Notes: a model not told the origin generated them from the letters alone. A stretch of DNA of 64,000 nt from Erodium maritimum (GCA_963921825.1 OY997596.1:32665932-32729931); one strand, 5' to 3'; positions 45,964 to 55,700 are shown, counted from the first letter of the stretch. A program made the numbers and translations.

Positions 45964-46260
45964 GTAAGGGTTAATATGATTTATTAAATAGTTTATCTAA
46001 GGTTCACATGATAGGTTGTAAGAGACAATAGAGTTAGTTATTCATGCTTAGGGTTCATGTCATTGACAATTGATAATTACTAATTATTGTAGCTTAGGGT
46101 TAATCTGATTTATTAAACAGTTTAGCTAGGGTTCACATGATAGGTTGTAAGAGACAATAGAGTTAGTTATTCATGGTTAGGGTTCATGTACTTGGAAATT
46201 GATAATGACTAAGTAGTGTAGCTTAGAATTCATCTGATTAGGGTTCAAGTTTTGTTTTGA
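45964..46260 (+). repeat. Duplicated block in transposase intron 3
   Basis: A unit of about 129 bp, with GATAGGTTGTAAGAGACAAT and GAGTTAGTTATTCATG, occurs twice (starting near 45968 and 46097), followed by a partial third start near 46222. It lies directly after the exon 3 donor. Confidence 0.85.
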
Positions 46261-46748
46261 GAACCAGGAAATATGAACTTCAACTTGCCAGAGTCATAGC
46301 CATTTGAGTCTTAACCTTTGCTTTATCAGAGACTTAGTTTTTTTTGTTTGTTTGAAAATGTGATTATAACTACTTGATTTATCAATTCAACAAATATACT
46401 TTTAAGGTGGAAACAATTCGCTTCCAATTTGAACTACTCGAGTACTGACCTTGAATATACTGTCTTTAATCTTTGTAATGGTAGATGAATTAAGTATTAC
46501 AGTAGTATCCGGGTAAAATTTTAACATTGCAAATTACACACGTAATTAGTGAACATACCTGACCCGTGTTCATTATTTTTCAGGCAGCACAAGGCTTTGA
46601 GAAATGGCTTGCTGCAGCAAAGCAAAGATATGGAACTGCTTCAGGAAGTGCTAAACCCAGGAAAGGAGAAGCTGTAGGAGGAACCACTTCCAGCCAACCT
46701 TTGGACAAAAAAGATAAAATGAAGATAGTGAAGAATTCTCAGCCTTAG

Positions 46749-47040
46749 GATTTAGGTTTGAGGTGTTGATATTATGTGGTTGGTGTATGGCCATAATGAC
46801 CCTTTACTTTTGGACAAACTTGCAACTTGTGTAGAAAATGGTGGCAGACACCATGTGCATTAACTATTGCACTTTTGACAAACCCTATGGGAATAGGATT
46901 CCCTCTCCCTTGACAGTGTCGGGAGCTTTTGTAAAGACTAATGCATGCTTGATGGATTCACTATTCACATGTGATATATTGAGACTTGGTTCAATTATTT
47001 TCCCTCTCTTGTTTTCTTGTGTCTAGTGTACTAAACTTTT
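46749..47040 (+). other. Spacer between MULE transposase and next ORF
   Basis: No gene. This should hold the 3' UTR of the transposase and the promoter of the following ORF. Confidence 0.5.
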
Positions 47041-47042
47041 GC

Positions 47043-47050
47043 CTATAAAA
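47043..47050 (+). promoter_or_regulatory. TATA-like box upstream of MULE ORF
   Basis: CTATAAAA in the context TGCCTATAAAACAGC lies about 38-45 bp before the ATG at 47088. The short distance would leave almost no 5' UTR, so the assignment is tentative. Confidence 0.35.
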
Positions 47051-47087
47051 CAGCTTTGTGTTGCACTTCCTAGGACCACACAAAGGG

Positions 47088-47570
47088 ATGGTGAAGAGAA
47101 CAGAATCAGAAGAGGAGGAAGTAAGGTTATTCAATGAATGGGAGTCAACATATCGCTACTCCTCCTCCGAGCATTCAAATCAATGGAACAAGGCTCCCTC
47201 TTATGGTCCTCCTCCTCCCTCACCCCCATATTTGCATCCCCAAGAACATTTGCCCGATTATGTATACCCATACCTAGATGAAATGCCACTACAATACCAA
47301 CCCCCACCTGCAGGCTATGTCCCAAACGATGAAGAGGAGCCATCTGATGGTGAAGTTGAGAGCAAGCTAGCACAAGAACCAAAAAAGGTACCAAAACTGC
47401 AACAAAAAAGGGGACAAAAACAACAATCTTCGAAACAACCTCCTCCATCCTCTCCCCCACATTTTGAAGAACATGAACAACAAGTCGAAGATAGTGGAGA
47501 TGAAAAAGACTACTTTTCATCTCAAGGTAGTACTACTTCTACTAGTCTGTTTCGTAAACCCTTTGTATGA
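47088..47570 (+). CDS. Acidic proline-rich ORF carried by the MULE
   Basis: An uninterrupted frame of 160 codons starts MVKRTESEEEEVRLFNEWES; an in-frame ATG ten codons upstream (47058) is also possible. The N-terminal third is acidic. The middle is proline-rich (YGPPPPSPPYLHPQEHLPDY, YQPPPAGYV). The C-terminal third is basic and glutamine-rich (LQQKRGQKQQSSKQPPPSSP) and then acidic (QVEDSGDEKDYF). There is no signal peptide, membrane segment or recognisable fold, and the protein is probably disordered. It lies inside the MULE, downstream of the transposase, and is not continuous with it. It may be a second MULE gene, a captured host exon, or an exon of a longer gene. The open frame is notable beside the multiply broken transposase. 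Function unknown. Confidence 0.45.
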   Translation: MVKRTESEEEEVRLFNEWESTYRYSSSEHSNQWNKAPSYGPPPPSPPYLHPQEHLPDYVYPYLDEMPLQYQPPPAGYVPNDEEEPSDGEVESKLAQEPKKVPKLQQKRGQKQQSSKQPPPSSPPHFEEHEQQVEDSGDEKDYFSSQGSTTSTSLFRKPFV

Positions 47571-47802
47571 TTACTTTGTTTCTACTATGTGTATGTGTGT
47601 AAGTTTACGATTATGTAGTTCATGCAAGTCTCTAATCAATATTTTCCAAGTTGTAACCATCATGTGTTCTTCTACAAGTTATGCAAACACACACTGCTTC
47701 AATCCCATTTCATTACATTAACTAAACATAATACATAAGTTAAGGTAACATAATACAAAAGGTACATATTTTTCTTCCATGCTACAATCTTCCTATCCTT
47801 AA

Positions 47803-48166
47803 TCAGAACATTCTTAATATCATATAAAATAGAATACCACTCATAAACCACACATAATTATAAAACCAGTTGGCCCCTTTCTCATTCTTTCTTTTCTCAT
47901 GTCGTAGAGCTTCTTCCAATGTCGTTATCCTGTCATACAGCTCAGGGACTAATTCATCAACCCACTTGAAAAATTTGCAACTTCTTTCCCCCATGCAAAA
48001 ACCAATATATATCAACATTTATCAAAGTATTATGAGCCAAACTTAATATGCAATGCTTATATAAACTTACATTGTATTTCCCACATCCAAAAAATCTACG
48101 ACCTGGATTATTTATTGAGTATGATGTGAGCATAGGAGCTTGTACTCCACAATAGCATAAAACCAT
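47803..48166 (-). pseudogene. GRF zinc-finger, coiled-coil, membrane protein (At4g04775-like)
   Basis: Exon 1 (48166-48071) encodes MVLCYCGVQAPMLTSYSINN then PGRRFFGCGKYN, with the Cys pair and GR-F-x-C core of GRF zinc fingers. A donor GTAAGT follows. Exon 2 (about 47991-47803) encodes GERSCKFFKWVDELVPELYD, completing the finger (CKFFKWVDE), then a helical segment rich in Glu, Arg and Lys, and a hydrophobic C-terminal stretch (FYNYVWFMSGILFYMILRMF) that looks like a membrane anchor. Small proteins with this layout are frequent in plants. The intron's expected acceptor reads TTTTTGCAT, not CAG, so splicing is doubtful. The gene is antisense to the transposase, in the right part of the MULE. 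Role unknown. Confidence 0.65.
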
Positions 48167-48994
48167 TCTTTTCCTTCCAAAATCAACATCCTTACATCAA
48201 ATTGTCAATCAGATATGAGCATTCATTCACCATCACATATGAACAATTAACAAATAGATTTTTCTTCCACCATTTGTCTACGCCTTACTTCTAAACCATA
48301 ATGCACAATGTTTCAGCATTTACAATTAAACATACACACAATTTGGATTGAATTTTGAAAAATAAAAATACTTTTCATAACATATTCACCTGATTGTAAA
48401 TTCCCAATCACCACAACACCACTAAATTTGGTCATTTTGAAACAAATTTCCAATTTTTAGATGTTCAAAGCCTGCTCTTTGATAACCCTACCAATCCTCA
48501 AACTAATTTCTAATTTTGAGATGTTCAAAGCGTGCTCTTTTATAACCCTAACAAGGAAGACGAATCAAATACCCAATACTGTTTTAGGGTTTCGGTTTTA
48601 CTCAAGAAAAAACACCTATGACATCAATCTGACACTACCCTACAATATTTAGGTTTGGGGATTCCATATGTGCACGACAAAACGTGAATGATGTTGAAAT
48701 CTTACCATTGATTCACACCTCTCCTCCGTCTTCAACCGACCCAAATAGTGCAGCGCAACCTTCGTCTTCTACCAAACGTCTTCCTCCGCCCTAAGCTCCA
48801 CCACCACCGACCTTAGACCCTCTTCCTTCACCCTCAGACGTTCGACCTCTTCTTCTCTGAAACTATTTCAACTTCTTACAACATTGAAGAACAGACGTGA
48901 GAACCATCTAAATCGTGTTTTCAAGTGGTGAATAGTGAGGGTATTTCGGCCATTAAATGTTTAACCCTTCCACACGTGCGCGGCACATGGTATT
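48167..48994. other. MULE right subterminal region, no gene seen
   Basis: AT-rich, with a direct duplication of TTTGAGATGTTCAAAGC-type sequence near 48459 and 48519 (both followed by GTGCTCTTT-like bases). It probably contains the promoter and 5' UTR of the antisense GRF gene. Confidence 0.45.
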
Positions 48995-49129
48995 CTGTTA
49001 ACGGTTTTGACAGAAATTTATACATTTTGACAATTATTGTTGTGGACCATGTATAATAGTCGATAATATAGTCAATAGTTATTTCTTGTACTTAGAAGTC
49101 GCACCATAGTCATTTTCTGGCGTTTTCCC
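48995..49129 (-). repeat. MULE right terminal inverted repeat
   Basis: Its reverse complement starts GGGAAAACGCCAGAAAATGA and contains CATGGTCCACAACAATAATT and TGTATAAATTTCTGT, matching 37882-37988. It carries about 43 extra bases near its outer end. Confidence 0.92.
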
Positions 49130-49138
49130 AATTTTTTT

Positions 49139-49477
49139 ATCTCTCGTGCATGCGTTTGTTCAGTGGATAGTAACAGAGTTTTTAAAGTTTTTATTTTTAT
49201 TTTTCTTTTCTTATATAAACGTTAGTAGTAGATATTTTATGGGTGATCATATTTTTTATAGAATCAAGAGGAAAAATCTAATAGAAACTACTCTTATCCT
49301 ACAAACTGTGTGAACCAATGCTAGCCACACATCCTTTAGATCCAACATTCATCATAATGTCACATCATCACCCTAATTTCACTAAAACTCACGCCACTTT
49401 CATTTTCTCTCCCATAAACAAGGGCATAATTGTAATAGCATGGTGTCATGTGGACAAGTGTCCATTTTTTTCTTAAT
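49139..49477. other. Spacer, no gene seen
   Basis: AT-rich DNA between the MULE and the inverted-repeat element. Nothing recognisable. Confidence 0.4.
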
Positions 49478-50215
49478 CAATTCACTAATTTGATATTTCC
49501 CGATTCGTTTGAACTCTGATTAGCTTCAAACTTGCGCCAATATTTTTATTTTTCCAAGGGCTTTAAATCAATATCAGTGATGAATATATTTTGAAGCACG
49601 AAAATAAAAGGTTATATTGGGGTGATAAAAACAATGTTGAGTGTTGATAAATCTTCACTAATAAGTATTTTATATCGGGGTATCAAACTAGTGCTAAATG
49701 TTGATAAAAAAAAACATGTATTGGGGTGATAATAGCATGTATTGGGGTGATAAAAACAGATAATGAGGTGATAAAAATCATGTTCAATTAAAAATAAGGG
49801 TGATAAACTAGAGTTTAGTGTTGATAAAAAAAACATGTGATGTGATGATTAAAACACATGTAATTTAATGATAAACATAGTGTTTAGTGTTGATAAAACT
49901 AGTGCTTAGTGTTCATAAAATAACATGTGATGATGTGATAAAAATCATGTTCGATTTTGGAAAATAAGGTGATAAAACTAGTGTTCAATGTTGATAAAGC
50001 CAGTGTATAGTGTTGATAAACCCAGTGTATAGCGCTGATAAAAATTACCCAGACTTAACTTTTTTAAAAACCAGCCCCGAAATAATTTTTTTCGGGCTTC
50101 AAAATATATTCATGACTGATCTTGATAGAAAGCCCTTGAAAACACAAAGCTAATGGCGCAAGTTTGAAGCCAATCAGAGTTCAAACGAAGCAGAAAAAAT
50201 AAAATTAGTGAATTG
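49478..50215. mobile_element. Foldback/MITE-like element with 130-bp inverted repeats
   Basis: The left arm (49478-49605) and right arm (50086-50215) are inverted copies sharing CAATTCACTAATTT, CGTTTGAACTCTGATTRGCT, CAAACTTGCGCCA and TGAATATATTTTGAAGC. The roughly 480-bp centre consists of irregular repeats of a TGTTGATAAA/GGTGATAAAA phrase, around twenty occurrences. There is no coding capacity. A related half element lies at 37430-37560. The exact outer ends and a target duplication could not be fixed. Confidence 0.65.
49615..50045 (+). repeat. Irregular GTTGATAAA/GGTGATAAA repeat field
   Basis: Short units of roughly 15-30 bp ending in TGATAAA recur with variable linkers, for example AGTGTTGATAAA, TTGGGGTGATAA, and CAGTGTATAGTGTTGATAAA. 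It forms the core of the inverted-repeat element. Confidence 0.75.
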
Positions 50216-51615
50216 GTAAAATAAATATGGTTGTTTTACTAAAAAGCCCTTACCACTTACTAAAAAGTGTTGTTTTTTTGCAGTCAACAAATAATTGCAT
50301 CTCGTCCATCGATTCTTAATGAATGGCTTGGATTGGTTTACACGGTTTTTAAGTTAAGGAGTGGTTTCTATTTGATTTTTCTTCAAGTGTTCTTGAGTGT
50401 TCATCATCCTTAGGAACATTTTTCTACCACCAAAGGCCATAACTAAGACGATCCAAGGAGGTTTCAAGCATCCATGAGCCTCCCACCATCTCCAACTTCT
50501 CCATTTTCATGTGTTGAAGCTTTGGAGAGTTGTAGATGGTGCGTTTGCAAGCTAAAGGAGTTTTCGATTTGGTTTCTCAACCTAATCCCGGTTCTAATCT
50601 CTACCCTTCTCTAGTATTGTTGTAAAGCTCGGATTTTTTGTTATGCTTGAGTAGGATTTGAATTCCATGACCTTGGATTTCAATCTTTGTTCATGGATGT
50701 TGTGTAAATGTTGATTTCCTTTAAATTGATGCATGAGTTTGTAGTTAATTTGATGTTGGTAATGTTTTTTTGCATGATTTGGGGTTTTTGAGCCTAATAG
50801 CATCCACTCTCTTTTATGGGTATTTGTCTATATTTTAGCTAATCAATGTTCAAGCATGATTTTATTACTTTGTGTTCGATAATTTCATGATTAGAAAACC
50901 CGATTTCATGTATTAGCTATTTCATCTCTCGGATGTATTTTAAGTTCTAGGCTAGAGTCATAAAAATGCAAACTTTAGCCATTTAGTGAACTTATCTAGG
51001 ATTTCCGACATTCACATGTCTTGATTTCCTATTGATGAGATAGAAATATGATAGGGGTGTGTTTTCTAGATTCTCTTGTGCTTTTCAAGTCGACCGGACG
51101 ATTTGGGGATTTTCCCTAATTGTTGAGTGCGCTATGTAGATCGATGTTTGGAGCGATCCATGATTCGAACTAGTTTGAGACGAAATTGCACGTTTATAGA
51201 ATTTTCTTATGCTTGTGTATTACCTGAGCATCGTGATTCGATGTTCTACGCAGTTCGACTTGATTACCGAACTCATCTCGCTTGGTGTTGTTTGGTTTTC
51301 GAGAAGTGAACTAGGCGTAACTAAGTAGATTGTTTATTGATTTAGGGTTTACGTACTCTTGTGTATTACCAGAGCTTCGTGATTCGTTGCTCTATTTAGT
51401 TCTCCTTGATGATCAATTTATTCGGTTGTCGGGTTGATTGAACTATGCGTAGCTAAGTAGATTCAACAAATTATTTAGAGTCCTCTCATGCTTGTGTAGT
51501 TCCAGAGTATCGTGATTCGATACTCTATTTAGTTCTACTTGATTTTCGGTGTTCGTCTTGTTTATGGCATTCGGGAATTAAGAAGTGAGCTAAGCGTAGC
51601 TGAGTCGATTCGCTG
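50216..51615 (+). mobile_element. Tat/Athila-like gypsy LTR, left part
   Basis: This non-coding sequence ends in three tandem units and is cut at 51615 by a solo LTR. It resumes at 54414. The continued part contains CTCCCTGTGGGATCGAC, a phrase common near the 3' end of LTRs of the Tat/Athila group. The left boundary of the LTR is not determined. Confidence 0.45.
51200..51600 (+). repeat. Three tandem units with a conserved hairpin
   Basis: Units start near 51205, 51352 and 51485 (spacing about 147 and 133 bp). Each holds CTTGTGTA, then a stem with loop TGATT, then TTAGTTCTACTTGAT-like sequence and later GCGTAGCTAAGTAGATT. The stems are GAGCATCG/CGATGTTC, GAGCTTCG/CGTTGCTC and AGTATCG/CGATACT. 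Confidence 0.8.
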
Positions 51616-53384
51616 TGTAAGAACCGCCCCCGGTCAATCCCGGTCGAACAGGTGATTTTTAGTAAAGTTTGACTTTCGGCCGGAAAAGTAAACCGATGAC
51701 TCCGGGAGTTATTCGGGACCCTTCCGGGGCCCAAAAAGCTTAGCCGTCGTTACGGTTAGCTTAGTTGGGCCGTTTCATTTCAAAGGACTGTAATTTTGAA
51801 AAAGTCAATTTCCGGTCAAACAGAGACCATTTATCGACTAAGCGTAATTAAAATAAGTGAGCTGGGAATTTTTGTTGGAAACTTGGCATTATTTTATTAA
51901 AAGGGAGAAAAGAGGTGAGAAAAGACCCATGTGACCTTGCTTTTTCCCAAAAAGGTGAAACAAGACAAAAGGGGCTTTATGGTTTTTCCACTTTAGGTTA
52001 AAGAGCACATGTGACACAAAATTCAGCTCATTTCTCACCTTGTTGGCCGAACACCCGTAGAGAGAGAAAAGGTTTGAACTCCATTGTTGCTCAAGTAAGA
52101 AGAAGAAGATAGGTCATCCAAGCTCCATTTCTCCATTGAAATTCCATTTTTCTTCCATATTCCTTCTCCTCTCTTCATTCCCTACGATGAGAACTCTTTT
52201 ATTTTCGTTTTTGAGCAACTAAAATCCGTGGGTCTTGGAAGAATCAACTTGTTTTGGAGTGGGTGTGGTTGGAAACAAGAAAACAAGGTTAGATTTGTAA
52301 GGAGATGTAAAGAAAACGTTGGATTTGAAGTTTGGAGTTGAAACCCTAACTTGGAGAATTGGGGAAAATGTAAAATTGGGACTATTATTAAGGGGCTTTG
52401 GATGAAACTAGTTGGATTAAGGACCTAAAGCACATTTGGAACGAATTTGGAAAAAAGGGAAATTTTCCGGCCACCGAAGGCTCGTCGGAGTGCCGCCCAG
52501 CCGCTGGAGGACCGGCCACGGGTGCTGGAGTTTGGGAACACGGGTTAGGCACCTCGGGAACCGTTCCTTGGGACCCATGCATGGAGACCCGTTCCTCGGG
52601 GGCCGTGCACCAGGAACCGTGCACTCAGGGCTCGGGTGTTCGAAGCCCGGTTGTTCGTGAATTTCGCGCTTAAAACCGTTTAAATTGAAAAAGGGAGAAT
52701 TGTTTGTTTAATTTCGGTTTTCGTCACTTTAAATCAATGTTGGACTCGTTATTAATTTATCGTGTTCCATGTTAATTTAGAGTCCGGCTTCGTCCACGGA
52801 AGAGGTGATTAGCCAAGGTCGTCAGCGCAAGTTTGGATAGCTTTCGAGGTAAGGAAGAGTAGTAAACTCTACTTTTAATTTAAAGAATGCTCATAGTATG
52901 CCTATAGGATAATAATAACCGGAAAAGTCCTAGTTTTCATATAGGATGTGATTCACTAGAATAATCGCTTTCAATTACAATAATAACCAGAAGAGTCTTA
53001 GTATGCATATAGGATGTGATTCACTAGTTAACTGCTTTCAATAATTTGGGAAGTTGCCGTGCCTGTAGAATGGCATTGTCGAGCCTTAGCATTGCGTGTT
53101 GGTTGTGTTTGATCATGATTGTTCGTCTTTAAATGTCGTTACATAATGCACTCTTATTTAAAGAATCATAGTGAACCATGTGAGTCTTGATGAATGCAAT
53201 GCGAATGTTTGTGTCGTGATATGATTGGTTGAATGAATGAAATGAATGTGATATGATTGTGCCTTGTGATATGATCGGGTGGGTGATAGACCGATGGGAC
53301 GTGGTTGGTAAGTCATGCCGGTAAGCTTGGTTTGACAATGTGAGTTGTTGTATTATGTTTGATATGCTATTGTGTGGTTTTGTT

Positions 53385-53665
53385 TGTGTACCCCGAGGTG
53401 TGTTTCCGGGAAGATATTTAGGCCGATGTGCGTTTCCGGTATGGTATTTGATTGTGTACCTCGAGGGGGTAATTCCGGGAAGACATCTAGGCTGATGTGC
53501 GTTTCTGGTATGATGTACGTTGTTTACCCCGATGTGCATTTCCGGGAAGACGTCTAGGCCGATGTGCGTTTCCGGTATGACGTGTGGTTGTTTACCCCGA
53601 GGGGGTAGCTCCGGGAAGATATCTAGGCCGATGTGCGTTTCCGATATGATATACTACTTGCCTCA
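53385..53665 (+). repeat. About 75-bp tandem array in family-B LTR
   Basis: Four units, each with a TTCCGGGAAGA-type phrase, then CTAGGCCGATGTGCGTTTCCGG, spaced about 65-75 bp. Alternate units have CCCCGATGTGC or CCCCGAGGGGGTA at the front. An open frame passes through but follows repeat composition only. Confidence 0.85.
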
Positions 53666-53815
53666 CCCCGATGATATGTGTCCCTTCGCGGACATTTTTG
53701 GGAGGACATCTTGCTTCACCCCGATGATATGTGTTCCTTTGGTGACATTTCCGGGAGCCCCGATGATATGTGTTCCTTTGGGGACATTTCCGGGAGCCCC
53801 GATGATATGTCTCTC
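53666..53815 (+). repeat. CCCCGATGATATGTG short array in family-B LTR
   Basis: Four units begin CCCCGATGATATGTGT or a close variant. The last three are spaced about 38-55 bp and contain CTTTGGNGACATTTCCGGGAG. It directly follows the 75-bp array. Confidence 0.85.
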
Positions 53816-54413
53816 CTCTGGACCGAGGGGAATTCCGCTATGTTGTGTTGGTTTGTGTGTGGATCGGAGTCTTGTAGTTTTGATTATCTCTATCTCGATA
53901 CTCGTGTGTTTCTTTAGTTGATTCTATTGGTGAATAAGTTGTCCCCCCGTTGATCTCCTTTGAGTACTATTTTATTAAGTGCTTCAATTCTTGTTGATCT
54001 CTAATTATGGTGTCTTTTGGATAATCGTACTAATCGGGTTTTTTGTTGTCAAGGCGGCGGTTCTTTTTACTTTACTACTTTTTCCTACTGAGCGTAAGCT
54101 CACCTCCTTCGTGTTTACTGTTTTTTTTTCAGGTTTCTTTGCTGAATAGGCCTAGAGGACGTCTTAGGGCTCGGGAGCTCGTTGAGGGTTCAGGTGGTGT
54201 TTTGTGTTAGAGACGTACCATTTTTTTTCTTTGCTAAACTATGATTTAAATTGTTCGGATTTGAGCGGTTAACTCATGTTATATTTATCGGAATTGTTAT
54301 TTTGGAGCTAGAATTATGAGGTTTGTTTCATTTACTTTCTTCTTACCTTTGTTAATTAATTACTTTCTAGTTCACGTCTCGAGTCCGGTCAAAACCGGAT
54401 TTGGGGCGTGACA

Positions 54414-55004
54414 GCTGAGTGGTGTAGTTATCTATACTTGTGGTAGTTGGTAGCGAGAGTGACATGCATCCATTGTCATTACCTCTTGTTCGAGAATTGA
54501 TCGAGTTTCGCTCAAGATCATAGAACTGCACCCTATTTTATTGCTCTCCGGTGATTAGTGGTTCGCATATCGGTCCGGGCAATGGTCTTGTGCCCTCTCC
54601 CTGTCGCTAGTATTTGGTTGATTTCATGATACCGCATTCATAGGAACTTAAGTGTTCTAAGACCATAAGGAAAGCATTATTTTATTTCACCATCGTTAAC
54701 CGAACCATGCGTTAATTGGAAGTCTTGTTTACTTGTACCCGTGACCGACTCCTTGTGTGAATCGAAAGATATATGTCTTAGGTGGTAGCGTGTATATAGA
54801 TTTTACTGCTTTTTAAACCTAAACAAACATTTACTTTTCTGCTCTTTATTTTTCCTTTCGGGGATGTGGAAGTGACAACCGACGTCCCCAGGTTTTAGCA
54901 AAATACTAGTGAGCCTCTACTCCCTGTGGGATCGACAGGTATTTAACCGTCACAGATATTGCTTGATAACCGTGTATTGATGCACGTAAAAATAGGGTTT
55001 TGAC
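54414..55004 (+). mobile_element. Tat/Athila-like gypsy LTR, right part
   Basis: This resumes the sequence interrupted at 51615. It includes CTCCCTGTGGGATCGAC at 54920-54936 and ends near GTAAAAATAGGGTTTTGACA at about 55004. No Tat/Athila gag-pol follows, so this may also be a reduced element. The lineage call rests on this one phrase. Confidence 0.45.
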
Positions 55005-55404
55005 ACTTACTCATCCCCACTCATATGATTTTCAAAGTTATCATTTGGATTAGGTAGTATATTTCAAAGGTAGAATAAACAGAATTAATAACAAGTAATT
55101 ACATTGGTCCAATATCTTCTTTACCATTAACTTCGAAAAAGCGTAACTTACAATGAGTCAATAACACCATACATAACATCCTAGAGAAGCAGAAAAAATT
55201 ATCAGAACCTTATGGTTTTTTTGGACGTATGCAACTCTCTCTCTTTTTCCTCTTCACTGGCTGCCGCTAAACCCCCTCTAATCACCGTATCCACCATCCC
55301 TTCCTCTTCACATAGCTATCAACCCACAACTTTATACCAGTCAGCCATCAAACTATACCAGTCAACCATGAAGCCATTTCCAAGTGACGTCACCAGACAC
55401 CTCC
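55005..55404. other. Unassigned spacer
   Basis: AT-rich up to about 55230, then a Ser/Pro-coding stretch with no recognised domain. I see nothing definable before the GC-rich island. Confidence 0.35.
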
Positions 55405-55700
55405 GATCCGGCTAGGCGTCTCGACGGTGGCGGGGCTCATCTCCACCTACATACGCGCCACCCTGGTCTGCCCGCACGAGATTCTGCCCATTTACGTCCG
55501 CCGCGCCGTGTACTAGGATTCTGATTTGGTCTTTATCAACGGCGGTGCGAAGCTCGCCGCCATCACCCTCGGCAAAAGGATCGTCCTCGGGGCACCGGAG
55601 TACTGCAACACGGAGGTCACGACGTATTGCAATGTCGGCAAGGGGATCTCATGAGTTAATGTCTACGACCACACGCAGACTATTTCTACGTGTCCATGAG
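55405..55700 (+). pseudogene. GC-rich fragment of an unidentified gene
   Basis: A short island with G+C far above its surroundings. In one frame it reads STVAGLISTYIRATLVCPHE, ILPIYVRRAVY, then a TAG near 55513, then DSDLVFINGGAKLAAITLGK and RIVLGAPEYCNTEVTTYCNV before another TGA near 55652. The residue pattern is like a folded protein and not like a transposon domain I know. It may be a truncated processed pseudogene or captured gene fragment. I do not recognise the family. Confidence 0.3.

Larger units (their letters stand above)
39026..46748 (+). pseudogene. MULE transposase (MuDR type), broken
   Basis: Four coding exons can be defined: 39026-39672, 39773-40301, 41019-45963 (interrupted by a solo LTR at 42556-45545) and 46584-46748, all with GT-AG borders. 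Exon 1 has an acidic N-terminus then the MuDR DNA-binding domain (LGDRFISAAWYRVVLQNYA, CTFYIWC, FRPEHRC). Exon 2 starts the transposase core with FVGLDGCHVKAYHGG and DANDGMFPLALAVV; its FMSDKQK holds the next acidic residue. Exon 3 continues with NNICESFHAWIGKG, a SWIM zinc finger (CTCLDWQLIGIPCLH) and a CCHC knuckle (CSRCRNEEHNIRSC), then an acidic tail. In-frame stops lie at 39536 (TGA), 40263 (TAA), 41388 (TAG) and 41562 (TAG). The protein would excise and reinsert the element. This copy is dead. Confidence 0.92.
37882..49129 (+). mobile_element. Mutator-like element (MULE) with long TIRs
   Basis: The termini are inverted repeats starting GGGAAAACRCCAGAAAATGA and sharing CATGGTCCACAACAATAATT farther in. 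Flanking 9-mers are AATTGTTTT (37873-37881) and AATTTTTTT (49130-49138), a 9-bp target duplication with one mismatch, the length typical of Mutator. Inside are a transposase pseudogene (39026-46748), an intact ORF (47088-47570) and an antisense GRF-type gene (47803-48166). Removing the 2990-bp solo LTR leaves about 8.25 kb. The TIRs differ by a roughly 43-bp extra segment in the right one. This is an autonomous-type MULE that has decayed. Confidence 0.92.
51616..54413 (+). mobile_element. Solo LTR, gypsy family B (2798 bp)
   Basis: It starts TGTAAGAACCGCCCCCGGTC and ends CCGGATTTGGGGCGTGACA. Flanks share GCTG (51612-51615 and 54414-54417), so the target duplication is imperfect, 4 of 5 at best. 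There is no internal region. Its block order parallels family A: AAGCTTAGCCGTCG near the start, CCCTACGATGAGAAC near 52181, GAGCGTAAGCTCAC near 54092 and a T-rich CAG near 54130. Two tandem arrays (53385-53815) are specific to it. Confidence 0.88.

Noticed and set aside
45514-45987. Stand-alone 157-residue lysine-rich gene
   Set aside because: It is the rest of MULE exon 3 after the solo LTR; its first 12 codons read LTR and target-duplication bases.
53372-53921. ORFs of 61-133 residues with repeated CVSGM and ICVPL phrases
   Set aside because: They follow the 75-bp and 38-bp arrays of a family-B LTR and have no homologous frame in the other family-B LTR.
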